From Dawidia cretensis (lineage in GTDB: Bacteria > Bacteroidota > Bacteroidia > Cytophagales > Cyclobacteriaceae), in NCBI RefSeq assembly GCF_018598175.1, contig NZ_JAHESE010000005.1, positions 212,098 to 276,097 on the forward strand: a stretch of 64,000 bases of DNA, given 5' to 3'. Every line of letters begins with the position of its first letter. Position 1 is the first letter of the stretch. Shown one piece after another: positions 49,902 through 58,881 of this stretch. The notes under the pieces were generated by a model that searched no databases, had not been told where the DNA came from, and saw nothing but the letters and a program-made list of their open reading frames with translations. The position numbers were made by a program, and so were the translations under genes.

Positions 49902-50701
49902 TCGCGTAGTGCGCGGAACCTGGCGCGGATGTCGTGTACCACGGCGTCGGGATTTTTCATATACCCGAATTGGCTGTCGCGTTCATCGCTGTTGTTGGAG
50001 AGGTGATAGCGCATAGACGATGCGATCGTGCCGGTAAGCCAATAGAGCATCGTGTTGGTGATTACGTGCTCGTTTGTTTGTGCCCCCGCCTGTAGTCCCT
50101 CTGTAAGCCATGCGAGCAAACCTACGGGCGAATCGTTCAGGCTGTAGGCCCATGCTTGCGGATCCGTACGTTGCACGGTGTACTGCGTCGCAAGCGACTT
50201 GTGAACCTGGTATTGCGTATAGCCCAGTATGTCGTTCATGAGGCCAGGCAACAGGTCGTCGATCTTCTCGGAATGTATACCTATGCCCGCGGAGCCCGAA
50301 AAGACGTGTCCCGGCAGGCTGGGTACGATCACATCGAACGCGTCATCGGCGTGGCCACCGAAGGCAACGGGATCTGCCAGCGGTCCGATCATGCGTTGCA
50401 TATCCCAAAAGGATCCGGGCCATCCGTGCGTCAGGATAATAGGGATGGGTTTTGGTCCTGTGCCTTTTTGGTATAAAAAGTGAATCGGTGTGCCGGCAAT
50501 GGGGATGCGGTAATGGGTGTATTGATTCATAACAGCCTCTACGTTGTGCCAGCGGTATTCCGTCTGCCAATAGGCTACCAGGCTTTTGAGATAGCTGGCC
50601 TGGGTGTCGTTGGGCCAGCGGGTATTATTCAGTCGGCGTGTGAGATCTGCCAGGGCATGACCGGGTATAGCGATCGTAAACCGGTAGGGTGATAGGTTCA
50701 T
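49898..50701 (-). CDS. Epoxide hydrolase-like protein missing both catalytic segments
   Basis: This 267-residue protein has the N-terminal lid domain (YRFTIAIPGHALADLTRRLN) and the start of the alpha/beta-hydrolase core with oxyanion HGWPG (92-96) and VPSLPGHVFSG. Full-length EPHX1-type bacterial relatives have about 370-390 residues. After LGYTQY (about 164) the family would continue with the nucleophile segment GGDWG; here it jumps to QRTDPQAWAYSLNDSPVGLL. After ASSMRY (231) the segment with the catalytic His is missing too, and the protein ends with a normal terminal helix. The frame is open throughout. It is either an in-frame decayed gene or a protein with a new, non-catalytic role. Confidence 0.78.
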   Translation of the reverse strand: MNLSPYRFTIAIPGHALADLTRRLNNTRWPNDTQASYLKSLVAYWQTEYRWHNVEAVMNQYTHYRIPIAGTPIHFLYQKGTGPKPIPIILTHGWPGSFWDMQRMIGPLADPVAFGGHADDAFDVIVPSLPGHVFSGSAGIGIHSEKIDDLLPGLMNDILGYTQYQVHKSLATQYTVQRTDPQAWAYSLNDSPVGLLAWLTEGLQAGAQTNEHVITNTMLYWLTGTIASSMRYHLSNNSDERDSQFGYMKNPDAVVHDIRARFRALRD

Positions 50702-50823
50702 AGAGAGGTATTCGGGGTATGCTTAGATTTCCGACAAATAACGTGTGCGGAAACGACGAAGTAACTATCCATGTCGCCGTGCTGACAAAACGGGTAGATG
50801 GTCTGCTGTGATAGCAGCCGGTA

Positions 50824-53166
50824 TTATTCGTACTTCAGAATCTTTACCGGGTTGGCCACTGCTCCTTGGTAGGCTTTAAAAGCCACGACAAACGACGCTA
50901 TACCTATAATGATACTTCCCGGTATCACAATCATGGCAAGACCAACCGGAATGTGGTATGCAAAGTTTGCCAGCCACCGGTCTGTGACAAAGTAGCCGAT
51001 CGATAATCCTATTGTTGTACCGGCCAGTACGATCCTGATAAAATCTGTGGACAACAATGTAATAAGCGAGGCCGTAGAGGCGCCGTGCACCTTGCGGATA
51101 CCAAGCTCTTTGGTCCTCCGTTCGACGTGGTGATAGGTTAAGCCCAGTAGCCCCAAAATAGAGAGTGCAATGGTGAGCGCGGTGAAATACAGGAACAATA
51201 TCTGAAGATTCTTGTCGGATGTATATTGGGCGTCGAAGTATTCGTCCAGAAAGAAATACTCCAGGGGGTGATCGGGAAACAATTTTTTCCAGAGCACCTG
51301 GATGTTGGGCAATTGGTCGGGTGAGGTCTTTAGGTAGAAATAACGTACGTCGGGATTTTTATAGTCCATTTCAAATATTGCCAGTGGCTCGATCTTGTTG
51401 TGCAGCGACTGGAAGTGATAGTCTTTGAGTACTCCCACGACGACGCCCTCACCGGCATATGTCTTTACCGTTTGTCCGATGGCGTCGGTCCATCCGGCAT
51501 GTTTTACAAAGGACTCGTTGACCAGTACTCGCCGTGTGCCCTGTTCGGAGTTGTCGAACGACGTTCCTTCTTTTAGCTGAAGATGTAAAAGTGCGGGATA
51601 ATTTTTATCTACGATGATGTTGGCAACGATCAGCTCCCGTTTGTCGGCGCCCTTGCCCAACCACAGTGGTGAGGCTAGCGGATCTGTGGTGCCGATGTTC
51701 GACGCAAAGCCGCCCACGCTTATACTTTGCGTGACGCCGCTTTCCAGGAACGCTTGCGTGTAGTATGTCAGGTTCTTTGCGACCAGCGTGTCGGGTGGCG
51801 CGGCGATGGCTAAGATACCTTTTTTCGAAAATCCCAGGTCGTACGTGCTCATGAATCGCATCTGCAGGATGACGCCCACGAGGAATACCAGCAGCCCTGC
51901 CGAGAGTGTAAATTGCCCAACGGTAAAAACCTTTTGTACGATAGACTGATTTGCCATGACCCTTCCTTTCAGGGCCTTCACGGGGCGGAATGACGAGAGT
52001 ATGATGGCGGGATAAAGCGATGCTGCCACCGCAATCAGGATCAGGAATAACAACGCGGCGCCTATGATCCAGAGATCGGTTGTATTCGAAAACTGTATGT
52101 GTTTGCCGGAAACGGTCTCGAATATGACACCCAGGAGGTTGATAAAAAGAATGCCCAGTACTGCGGCCGACAAGACGGAAACGAAGGACTCACTTAAGAA
52201 TTGCCAAATGAGTTGTGATCGGTATGCCCCCGTCACTTTCCGGATCCCTACTTCGCGGGCACGTTCCAGGGATCGTATGGTGGTCAGGTTGATGAAGTTG
52301 AAAACGGACACGAGAACCAATACCAGGGCTACGGTGCCAAAGATATATACATAGGATTTGTTGCCCTTGGGGTTGTCCATTTCTGTGCCATGAAAGAAGT
52401 GCAGGCTTGTAAGCGCCTGCATGTCGTAGCCCATCTTCACTTCCAGGCCGGCCCGTTTGTGCAGGCCTTCTGCCGCGGCGGGAAGCTGTGCCTGAATGAA
52501 GCCTGCGTCGCCCGGTGAACGGAGCAGTATATAAGTGTCGTATAAGAAGCTTAGCTCGGGGGTTTCTTCACCTTCGAATCCTCCATAGACAAAAGCGCTT
52601 ATAAACTTGTCGCTATTTGCTGGCGGATCGTGCATGACGCCCGTAATGGTATAGTTGTTTCTGTCTATTTCCAGGGACTCGCCCAGGGCGAACCCGTGTG
52701 GAAAATATTTATCGGCCAGTGATTTTGACAATACGATCGAGTGGGGTTGACGCAAGGCGGTATGGGCATTGCCTTCTAGTAACGGGTAGGTAAATACATC
52801 GAATACTTGCGGGTCTGTTTTGGTGATGCCTTTTTCTTTTATTTTGTTTTTACCGATCAGTCCATCCATGGTTTCAAGCCGGACGTACTGTTCCACCTGC
52901 GGGAAATTTCGTTGCAGGTACGGTCCTAATTTCTGGTGGGTAAACCGAAGGTTCTGTGTGTTGTCGGGGGTAATGAACGTTTGGGTAAGGCGATAGATGC
53001 GGTCGGCGCGTTGGTGAAACCGATCGTAGGTCAGCTCGTCGTATAGATAATAAAAGATGAAGAGGAAGCTGGCGAGGCTCAGGGCAAGTCCTCCGATGTT
53101 GATGATCGTGAAGAGCTTGTATTTGCCCATGTTCCGCAGGGCGACGAGCAGGTAATTTTTGATCAT
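50824..53166 (-). CDS. Orphan MacB/FtsX-type permease
   Basis: This 780-residue protein starts directly at TM1 (KLFTIINIGGLALSLASFLF), then has a periplasmic domain, three TMs with LERAREVGIRKVTGAYRSQL, a fourth TM (VGQFTLSAGLLVFLVGVILQ), a second periplasmic domain and three TMs with RRTKELGIRKVHGASTASLI. The last residues are NPVKILKYE. It has no prefix domain and no ATPase next to it. It is one of five such genes in the window, all different enough in sequence to suggest old duplications. Confidence 0.9.
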   Translation of the reverse strand: MIKNYLLVALRNMGKYKLFTIINIGGLALSLASFLFIFYYLYDELTYDRFHQRADRIYRLTQTFITPDNTQNLRFTHQKLGPYLQRNFPQVEQYVRLETMDGLIGKNKIKEKGITKTDPQVFDVFTYPLLEGNAHTALRQPHSIVLSKSLADKYFPHGFALGESLEIDRNNYTITGVMHDPPANSDKFISAFVYGGFEGEETPELSFLYDTYILLRSPGDAGFIQAQLPAAAEGLHKRAGLEVKMGYDMQALTSLHFFHGTEMDNPKGNKSYVYIFGTVALVLVLVSVFNFINLTTIRSLERAREVGIRKVTGAYRSQLIWQFLSESFVSVLSAAVLGILFINLLGVIFETVSGKHIQFSNTTDLWIIGAALLFLILIAVAASLYPAIILSSFRPVKALKGRVMANQSIVQKVFTVGQFTLSAGLLVFLVGVILQMRFMSTYDLGFSKKGILAIAAPPDTLVAKNLTYYTQAFLESGVTQSISVGGFASNIGTTDPLASPLWLGKGADKRELIVANIIVDKNYPALLHLQLKEGTSFDNSEQGTRRVLVNESFVKHAGWTDAIGQTVKTYAGEGVVVGVLKDYHFQSLHNKIEPLAIFEMDYKNPDVRYFYLKTSPDQLPNIQVLWKKLFPDHPLEYFFLDEYFDAQYTSDKNLQILFLYFTALTIALSILGLLGLTYHHVERRTKELGIRKVHGASTASLITLLSTDFIRIVLAGTTIGLSIGYFVTDRWLANFAYHIPVGLAMIVIPGSIIIGIASFVVAFKAYQGAVANPVKILKYE

Positions 53167-53233
53167 GGGAGCAGGTTATGGTTATATAACGACAGGTAAC
53201 CGGCCTTGTTGTGCCCCATGATGGGGTGGGGAA

Positions 53234-53692
53234 CTAACCTCGGGTTTTGTATAAGATATAGTCCGTCGCCAACGGTTCAAGCCCTGTTTGCCTGAATTCA
53301 GTCGCGATCTGGCCGCGATGATAGGTAGCGTGGTTAAGTGCGTGGAACAATAGGTCGCGTACGGGGTGGCGAAAGACGTCGCCGCGGAAAGTGTACTCGG
53401 TGATTTCGTCAGGGCCAATGGTCGTCAGGATGCGCAGGGTGTGGTGGTGGTTTTCGGTGTCGATGGTTTGTAGCTGGTCCAGGGAATGTACTTGCCAGAC
53501 ACCAAACGGATTTGGCTTTTTATCGATCCTATAATTCCATATTTGGTGGGCGTTTAGGATATGGGAGAAAAGTTTTACGCATTTTTCTGACACCTGGTCC
53601 GCGTGCTGGGTCATTGCTTCGATTAGGGCTTTGTTCACGGAATTATTATATGTGAAGAGCTCCTCGAGGAAGGAAGGTGACGGTGCATTCAT
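53234..53692 (-). CDS. DinB-family protein
   Basis: ATG at 53692 gives 152 residues (MNAPSPSFLEELFTYNNSVN); the frame to 53851 runs into the SDR gene and lacks family character. DinB-like four-helix proteins carry three metal-binding His; visible here are His in LFSHILNAHQIWN and the pair in FHALNHATYHRGQIA, the classic DinB/YfiT end motif. Members act as metal-dependent thiol transferases or maleylpyruvate isomerase relatives; the substrate is unknown. The start lies 43 bases after the SDR stop, so they may share a transcript. Confidence 0.87.
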   Translation of the reverse strand: MNAPSPSFLEELFTYNNSVNKALIEAMTQHADQVSEKCVKLFSHILNAHQIWNYRIDKKPNPFGVWQVHSLDQLQTIDTENHHHTLRILTTIGPDEITEYTFRGDVFRHPVRDLLFHALNHATYHRGQIATEFRQTGLEPLATDYILYKTRG

Positions 53693-53735
53693 GGGTTTTG
53701 AAACGGGAACTGGGAGTGTTGTGTTGCGTTCTGAT

Positions 53736-54488
53736 TCAGAATGCGTAGTGACGTAGCCCGCCGTCGACCGCTGCCACCGTGCCCGTGATATACCGCGCCC
53801 GGGGCGATACGATAAAGGTGGCCATGTTCGCCACGTCTTGCGGGGTACCAAAGTCTCCTAACGGGATGGCCTGTGGCGCATATGCCTTACGTTCTTCGTC
53901 GGTGAAGACCCGGCGAATGTTGGCGGTGTCGATTAGTCCCGGCTGTAGACAATTCACGGTAATGCCATGCGGTCCCAGTTGCGCGGCCAGCTGTTTTGCC
54001 CATACGGTCATGCTGGCTTTGAAGACTGCTGAGGCGTTGATGGATCGGAGCTCGTATGTGCTGGTGACATTTAAGATGGATCCTTGCCGGCGGTCGACCA
54101 TGTGCGGCAGGAGTTGTTGTGTTAGTTGGCGGTGGCGGTCGAAGTCTAACAGCAGCGCCTGTTGCCATTCTTCATCCGCTCCCACGATGTCCAGCGGGCG
54201 GCTGCGGCCGGCGTTGTTAATCAGTATGTCTACGTGCGATAGCGCCGACAAAGCGGCCGTGGCAATCCGTTGCGGGGCGTCGGGGGCCAGGAGGTCATGT
54301 ATCATTATTTCGGGGACGACTCCACCCGTTGTGGCTACTTCGTCTTGCAGGCTTTTTAACAGACCCTCGTTCCGGGCTACGGCGAGTACTTTTACGCCTT
54401 CGGTTGCCAGGGTTTGGGTGATAGCCCGGCCTAAGCCCTGACTGGCGCCGGTTACGACAGCGGTCTTTTTATTCAGATATAAATCCAT
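53736..54488 (-). CDS. SDR-fold protein with Phe/Met in place of the catalytic Tyr/Lys
   Basis: ATG at 54488 gives 250 residues (MDLYLNKKTAVVTGASQGLG), with NNAGRSRPLD at 91-100 and catalytic Ser in NVTSTYE. Where YxxxK is expected the protein has Phe156 and Met160 (SAVFKASMTVWAKQLA). The C-terminal part (ITVNCLQPGLIDTANIRRVF, VSPRARYITGTVAAVDGGLR) is normal. If the alignment is right, it may bind NAD(P) without normal reductase chemistry. It is divergent from an HxlR regulator, which probably controls it; a TACAC-G-GTGTA dyad lies between them. Confidence 0.83.
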   Translation of the reverse strand: MDLYLNKKTAVVTGASQGLGRAITQTLATEGVKVLAVARNEGLLKSLQDEVATTGGVVPEIMIHDLLAPDAPQRIATAALSALSHVDILINNAGRSRPLDIVGADEEWQQALLLDFDRHRQLTQQLLPHMVDRRQGSILNVTSTYELRSINASAVFKASMTVWAKQLAAQLGPHGITVNCLQPGLIDTANIRRVFTDEERKAYAPQAIPLGDFGTPQDVANMATFIVSPRARYITGTVAAVDGGLRHYAF

Positions 54489-54543
54489 GGAATCCAATGA
54501 TTTTGTGAAATGATGTGCAAAAGAAGCTCGCGCCGTCTAATTT

Positions 54544-54554
54544 TACACGGTGTA
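54544..54554. promoter_or_regulatory. TACAC-G-GTGTA dyad between SDR and HxlR genes
   Basis: A perfect 11-base palindrome 56 bases from the SDR start and 35 bases from the HxlR start. HxlR-type regulators are often transcribed divergently from their target and bind short dyads in the shared region. Confidence 0.45.
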
Positions 54555-54588
54555 CAGGTCTTTGTATGGTACGAACAAACGTGTAAGT

Positions 54589-54960
54589 ATGGCAGTCCGA
54601 AAGAGTACTTCGACGTATAGCCGCAATGAAAAGTGGATCGCTGACTGCGATCTAACGTATGTCATCGCCAAGATCGGCGGGCGATGGAAATTGCAAATCC
54701 TAAGCGCGCTGGAGGATAAGACGCTTCGCTTTAGTGATTTAAAGAAGATGTTTTCGATGATGACCGAGCGTATGCTGACGTTGCAACTTAAGGCATTGGA
54801 AACGGATGGTCTTGTTAAACGTACGGTATATGCGGAAGTACCTGCCCGCGTGGAGTATGAGCTCACGCCGTTGGCGGTAGAGCTGTGGCCGGTACTGGAT
54901 CAGCTTAGCGCCTGGGGCAGCAAACACCGCCAGCAGGTTGGTGAAACGACAGCGCAATGA
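54589..54960 (+). CDS. HxlR-family winged-helix regulator
   Basis: ATG at 54589 gives 123 residues (MAVRKSTSTYSRNEKWIADC). Family landmarks: a Cys in the first part (ADCDLTYVIAKIGGRWKLQI), the HTH FSDLKKMFSMMTERMLTLQL, and wing RTVYAEVPARVEYELTPLA. HxlR proteins often sense reactive electrophiles or redox state through this Cys. It is divergent from the SDR gene, the usual target arrangement. The AraC gene follows 7 bases after the stop and may be cotranscribed. Confidence 0.9.
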   Translation: MAVRKSTSTYSRNEKWIADCDLTYVIAKIGGRWKLQILSALEDKTLRFSDLKKMFSMMTERMLTLQLKALETDGLVKRTVYAEVPARVEYELTPLAVELWPVLDQLSAWGSKHRQQVGETTAQ

Positions 54961-54967
54961 TATATTC

Positions 54968-55819
54968 ATGAAGAAGATTCCTGTACGGGCGATTGGCTCA
55001 CGTGGTTCGGCCTCGACGGCAGCAGTGGACTTTCGAATTCGCGACCTGCGAGAGATAACGCTCGGCAAAGAGCGTGTCGAGGATTTTCATCGCCACGATT
55101 TTTATTACATACTCGTATTGGAGAAAGGCAAGGGGCATCACGAGATCGATTTTGTGTCCTATCCTATCGCCAATCACACTGTCTTTTTGGTTGTTCCCGG
55201 TCAGGTACATCGCCTGACGCTTGGTGCGGGCAGTACAGGCTACCTGTTACAGTTCCAGGCAGCGTTTATGCAGCGAAACTCATCGCGTGCGCTGCTACGC
55301 CGCGCGGGATATACCACGTTTCATCCCCTCGATGCAGCGGGTTTCAAAAAGATATCATTTCCCTTGCAGCAAATGCTGGAAGAGTACACGGCAAAGCAAG
55401 AAGGATATGAAGATGTCGTTCAAGCGAGCTTCGATATCTTCTTCGTGGCGCTTGCGCGGCATCGCGAAGCATCGGGTGATCGGAGTGTATATACTCATCC
55501 ACACGAGCGCCTGGCAACCTTCCAGGATTTGTTGCGCCAGCATATTGGTATGTACAAGCAGGTGGCGGAGTATGCGGACCTGTTGCATATTTCGTCTTAT
55601 CAGCTTAATGCGCTGACGCGCACGTTATTGAATAAAACGGCTTCGGAAGTCATTCAGGATTTTGTTGTGATGGAGGCCAAACGATGTCTGTTGGGTACGA
55701 CGCACCAGGTAAAGGAGATAGCCTTTCGGTTGGGGTATGATGATGTGTCGTATTTCATCCGGTTCTTCAAAAAACAAACCGGGTGTACGCCGGAGGCGTT
55801 CCGGCAAAGCTTCAAATAA
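54968..55819 (+). CDS. AraC-family transcriptional regulator
   Basis: ATG at 54968 gives 283 residues (MKKIPVRAIGSRGSASTAAV). The N-terminal cupin sensor includes EDFHRHDFYYILVLEKGKGH and HTVFLVVPGQVHRLTLG; the C-terminal AraC HTH pair includes YADLLHISSYQLNALTRTLL and VKEIAFRLGYDDVSYFIRF. It begins 7 bases after the HxlR gene on the same strand. The effector and target are unknown; the SDR/DinB group on the other strand is a candidate. Confidence 0.88.
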   Translation: MKKIPVRAIGSRGSASTAAVDFRIRDLREITLGKERVEDFHRHDFYYILVLEKGKGHHEIDFVSYPIANHTVFLVVPGQVHRLTLGAGSTGYLLQFQAAFMQRNSSRALLRRAGYTTFHPLDAAGFKKISFPLQQMLEEYTAKQEGYEDVVQASFDIFFVALARHREASGDRSVYTHPHERLATFQDLLRQHIGMYKQVAEYADLLHISSYQLNALTRTLLNKTASEVIQDFVVMEAKRCLLGTTHQVKEIAFRLGYDDVSYFIRFFKKQTGCTPEAFRQSFK

Positions 55820-56124
55820 GTACTGTTGTATTTTGTTGATTTCTATCACCTCGTGGCTGACATCGGGACTATCGCCAGTGCGTGCCTCGAATTGTTACGC
55901 CCTTCAGGGCTTATATATCGTCTATGTTGTTTACCCAGGCCTCCGCTGCCGTTCTGGCCTGAGTTATTGTATTGCGCCCTTTCAGGGCTGGCTGGACTTA
56001 TCTAAACACCCTTACATAAACCAATAGAAATCACCAGCAATTTTAGCCCTACGCTTGCTTTTTATGACAGTACTTTGCGCCAGTTTCGATTTCTTTACGA
56101 CTCGTACCAGCTTTCCCTATGAGA
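55820..56124. other. 305-base region without a gene, holding a palindromic repeat
   Basis: No coding frame is convincing. The middle holds the palindromic element at 55899-55988 described separately. The remainder is unremarkable. The end abuts the stop of the large permease on the minus strand. Confidence 0.6.
55899..55988. repeat. REP-like element: two GCCCT-AGGGC palindromes around a larger stem
   Basis: GCCCTTCAGGGC (55899-55910) and GCCCTTTCAGGGC (55976-55988) flank a stem made of TTACCCAGGCC (55931-55941) and GGCCTGAGTTA (55956-55966, 9 of 11 pairs). The pattern palindrome-stem-palindrome and the words CCCAGG and CCTTTCAGGGC resemble a dispersed element I remember from Bacteroidota intergenic regions. 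Only one copy is in the window. Confidence 0.55.
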
Positions 56125-58740
56125 TTACTCTGATCGAAGGCTTTTTACGGGGTTGGCTATGGCGGCGCGGATGGCTTGGTAGCTTACGGTGAGCAGTGTG
56201 ATTGTTAAGGCACCCAGGCCGGCGGCGGCGAAGACGTACCAGGCGAGGGTTGTGCGTAGCTCGAATTGTTCGAGCCAGTGCTGCATGCCGAAGTAGGCGA
56301 GGGGGCAGGCCAGGGCACTTGAGACCAACACCAGTATTGCGAAGTCTTTGGAAAGTAGTTGCCATACACTGCCGATGGAAGCGCCCAATACTTTGCGGAT
56401 GCCGATCTCTTTGGTGCGTTGTTCGGCGACAAAGGCGGCGAGTCCGAATATGCCGAGGCAGCTGATGAAGATGGCGATGCCGGCAAACATAAAGGCAAGC
56501 TTGCCGATGCGTTCTTCTTCTGTGAATTTTTTTGCGTAGGCTTCTTCGACGAAGTTGTATACAAACGGACTGTCAGGGGCGTGTTTTTTAAAGATGGTTT
56601 CGACGGTTGCCAGTGCGGTGGGTATATCTTGTTGCGGGTTGAGGCGGATGTTTACTACGCGGCCGCCGGTGGTTGAGTTGTCAATCATGTATACGGTGTT
56701 TCGAACGGGCATATAGGGTGACTCTTGTAGCATGTCTTTGATGATGCCGATCACGGTGAAGTTCGAGGTCTTGTCGAACAGGGTGAGCTGGATGGTTTGA
56801 CCGATGGGATCGGGCATGTTCATGATTTTTGCCGAGGCTTCGTTGAGGATGATGGCGGCGGAGTCGCTGGCGATGTCGCGGGAGAAGTTGCGCCCGGCGA
56901 TTAGCTGCCAGCCGATGGTCTTTCCGAACTCACGGCCGACCCAGGCGGTACAAAACGCGGTGCGTTCACCGGGTGTCATGCCGGGCCATGTATAGCCCCC
57001 GAAGCGGAAACCGATGTTGGCGGGTGTGTTGACGGATTCTGCCATTTCAATGATTGCGCCGGATTGCTGTAAATCATTGCGTACAGCTTCCCAGTGATCG
57101 TGTATACGTTTTGAATAGGCATCTACCCAAATCAAGCCGTGTTGGTCATAGCCCATGGGTTGGTCTTTGCCGACTTGTATTTGCCGGTAGATCACGACGA
57201 CACCGACAATCAGCATGACCGACACGGTGAACTGTATTACGACCAGCACTTTGCGGGGTGTTGCCGCCGCGCGGCCTGCGGCAAGGGCGCCCTTTAGTGC
57301 TTTTACCGGTTTGAACGCAGACAGATAGAGGGCCGGGTAGCTGCCGGCCAGTACGCCGGTAAGGAAGGTAAAAGCGACGCCGGCCAGCCAGAAGTATAGA
57401 TTGGTCCAGGGCATGGTCATTTTTTTATCGGCTACCGAGGCGAAGAATGGCAGTGCCAGTTGCGTTAGCACGATGGACAGGATAAAGGCCAGGCCGGCTA
57501 CCAATAGTGATTCGCTGAAGAACTGGTGTATGAGCTGACTGCGCAGGGAGCCGATCGATTTGCGGATGCCTATTTCTTTTGCACGTTTTTCTGACCGGGC
57601 GGTGGCGAGGTTCATAAAGTTTATGCAGGCGAGTACCAATACAAACAGACCGATACAGCCGTATAGCCAGACGTATTGGATACGGCCGGTGTTGCCTTCA
57701 AAGCCGGAATGCAGACGCCAGGCGTCCATGGGATGCAAGAAGAGCTGCGGTTGATTTTGTGCGTCTTCCGGTTTCAGATTGTTTAGCTCCAGGTCTTTAA
57801 TGGCATGTGACACAGCGGAAAGTGATGCGTTGTCTGCCAGCTCTACGTATGTGAAGAAACCGTTTTGACGCCAGTCATCTTTTCGGATCCAGTCGCTCTT
57901 GGCGAGGTAGAGAGACCATGGCGCGATCCATTGGAGCTCGTGGAAGTTGGAGTTGGCCGGTATATCGGCATATACACCTGTTACCACCACGTCGGTGTTG
58001 TTGGCAAGTCTGACGACTTTACCCAGTGGATCAGCGGTGCCGAAGAGCTCCTGGGCGGTGGTGGCAGAAAGCAATACCGATTCCTGGATGGTCATGGCGC
58101 GGGTACCTTGCAGCATGTGTAAGGTTAACATTTCGGGCAGTCCCGGTTCGCAATAGCCACCTCGTTTTACTACACTGGTTTCGTTGTGTAGCAAGGTGGC
58201 GTTTGATGGGCGTGAGGCCATGCTCACGTGTTTGAAAGAGCTTCCATGCAGGCTTCGCAGGCCTTCGCCGAACGGTGGTGCGGTAATATCTTGTGTCCAG
58301 GCGCCGCTGCTGTTGTGGCCACGGACCATGACGCGGGCAATGCGCGTATGGTTTTCGTGCACGGTATTGAACGATAGCTCGTCGTATACCCAGAGGCCGA
58401 TCAGCATGGCGACGGTCATGCCGACGGCGAGTCCGCCGATGTTGATGACGGCATAGCCTTTATTTTTAATCAGGTTCCGGAAACCGATCTTGAAGTAACT
58501 TTTATACATACCGAATTGGTTTGTGTAGTGATAGGGTTGAGGAGGACGAATGATGCCTGGGCGGAAAAGCAGCAGCACGTCACGTACGAAGGCGAGGTTT
58601 GCCCGGCGTGGCGAGTCTGCGTGTCGTTCGTTGTATAGTTCCATCAGGTCGCCTTCGATGTGGTCACGAAGCGAGCGATGGCAATACCATCGGAAAAACC
58701 GGAGGAACAACGACGGCGGTCGGTGCTTTTTTGATTGCAT
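56125..58740 (-). CDS. Orphan MacB/FtsX permease with cytoplasmic prefix domain
   Basis: This 871-residue protein has an N-terminal prefix (SLFLRFFRWYCHRSLRDHIE, then GDLMELYNERH) homologous to that of the permease at 33110, then TM1 near 97-120 and a periplasmic domain. Three TMs follow with SEKRAKEIGIRKSIGSLRSQ, then a fourth TM (PRKVLVVIQFTVSVMLIVGV), a second periplasmic domain and three TMs with QRTKEIGIRKVLGASIGSVW. It ends IANPVKSLRSE. The prefix motif ExxxGDLxExx is the clearest sign of the subfamily. No ATPase lies nearby. Confidence 0.9.
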   Translation of the reverse strand: MQSKKHRPPSLFLRFFRWYCHRSLRDHIEGDLMELYNERHADSPRRANLAFVRDVLLLFRPGIIRPPQPYHYTNQFGMYKSYFKIGFRNLIKNKGYAVINIGGLAVGMTVAMLIGLWVYDELSFNTVHENHTRIARVMVRGHNSSGAWTQDITAPPFGEGLRSLHGSSFKHVSMASRPSNATLLHNETSVVKRGGYCEPGLPEMLTLHMLQGTRAMTIQESVLLSATTAQELFGTADPLGKVVRLANNTDVVVTGVYADIPANSNFHELQWIAPWSLYLAKSDWIRKDDWRQNGFFTYVELADNASLSAVSHAIKDLELNNLKPEDAQNQPQLFLHPMDAWRLHSGFEGNTGRIQYVWLYGCIGLFVLVLACINFMNLATARSEKRAKEIGIRKSIGSLRSQLIHQFFSESLLVAGLAFILSIVLTQLALPFFASVADKKMTMPWTNLYFWLAGVAFTFLTGVLAGSYPALYLSAFKPVKALKGALAAGRAAATPRKVLVVIQFTVSVMLIVGVVVIYRQIQVGKDQPMGYDQHGLIWVDAYSKRIHDHWEAVRNDLQQSGAIIEMAESVNTPANIGFRFGGYTWPGMTPGERTAFCTAWVGREFGKTIGWQLIAGRNFSRDIASDSAAIILNEASAKIMNMPDPIGQTIQLTLFDKTSNFTVIGIIKDMLQESPYMPVRNTVYMIDNSTTGGRVVNIRLNPQQDIPTALATVETIFKKHAPDSPFVYNFVEEAYAKKFTEEERIGKLAFMFAGIAIFISCLGIFGLAAFVAEQRTKEIGIRKVLGASIGSVWQLLSKDFAILVLVSSALACPLAYFGMQHWLEQFELRTTLAWYVFAAAGLGALTITLLTVSYQAIRAAIANPVKSLRSE

Positions 58741-58881
58741 GCGGTCCAGGTATAATTATTATTTCCTAAATGTAGGAATAACAATTGTGCCAGGATTAAA
58801 AAGGACGTTAGGCGAATAGAAACGCGGTAGCGATGTTTATACCCTGTCCGGTTTCGGGCGATGAGCGGACGGTCGGCCCGC

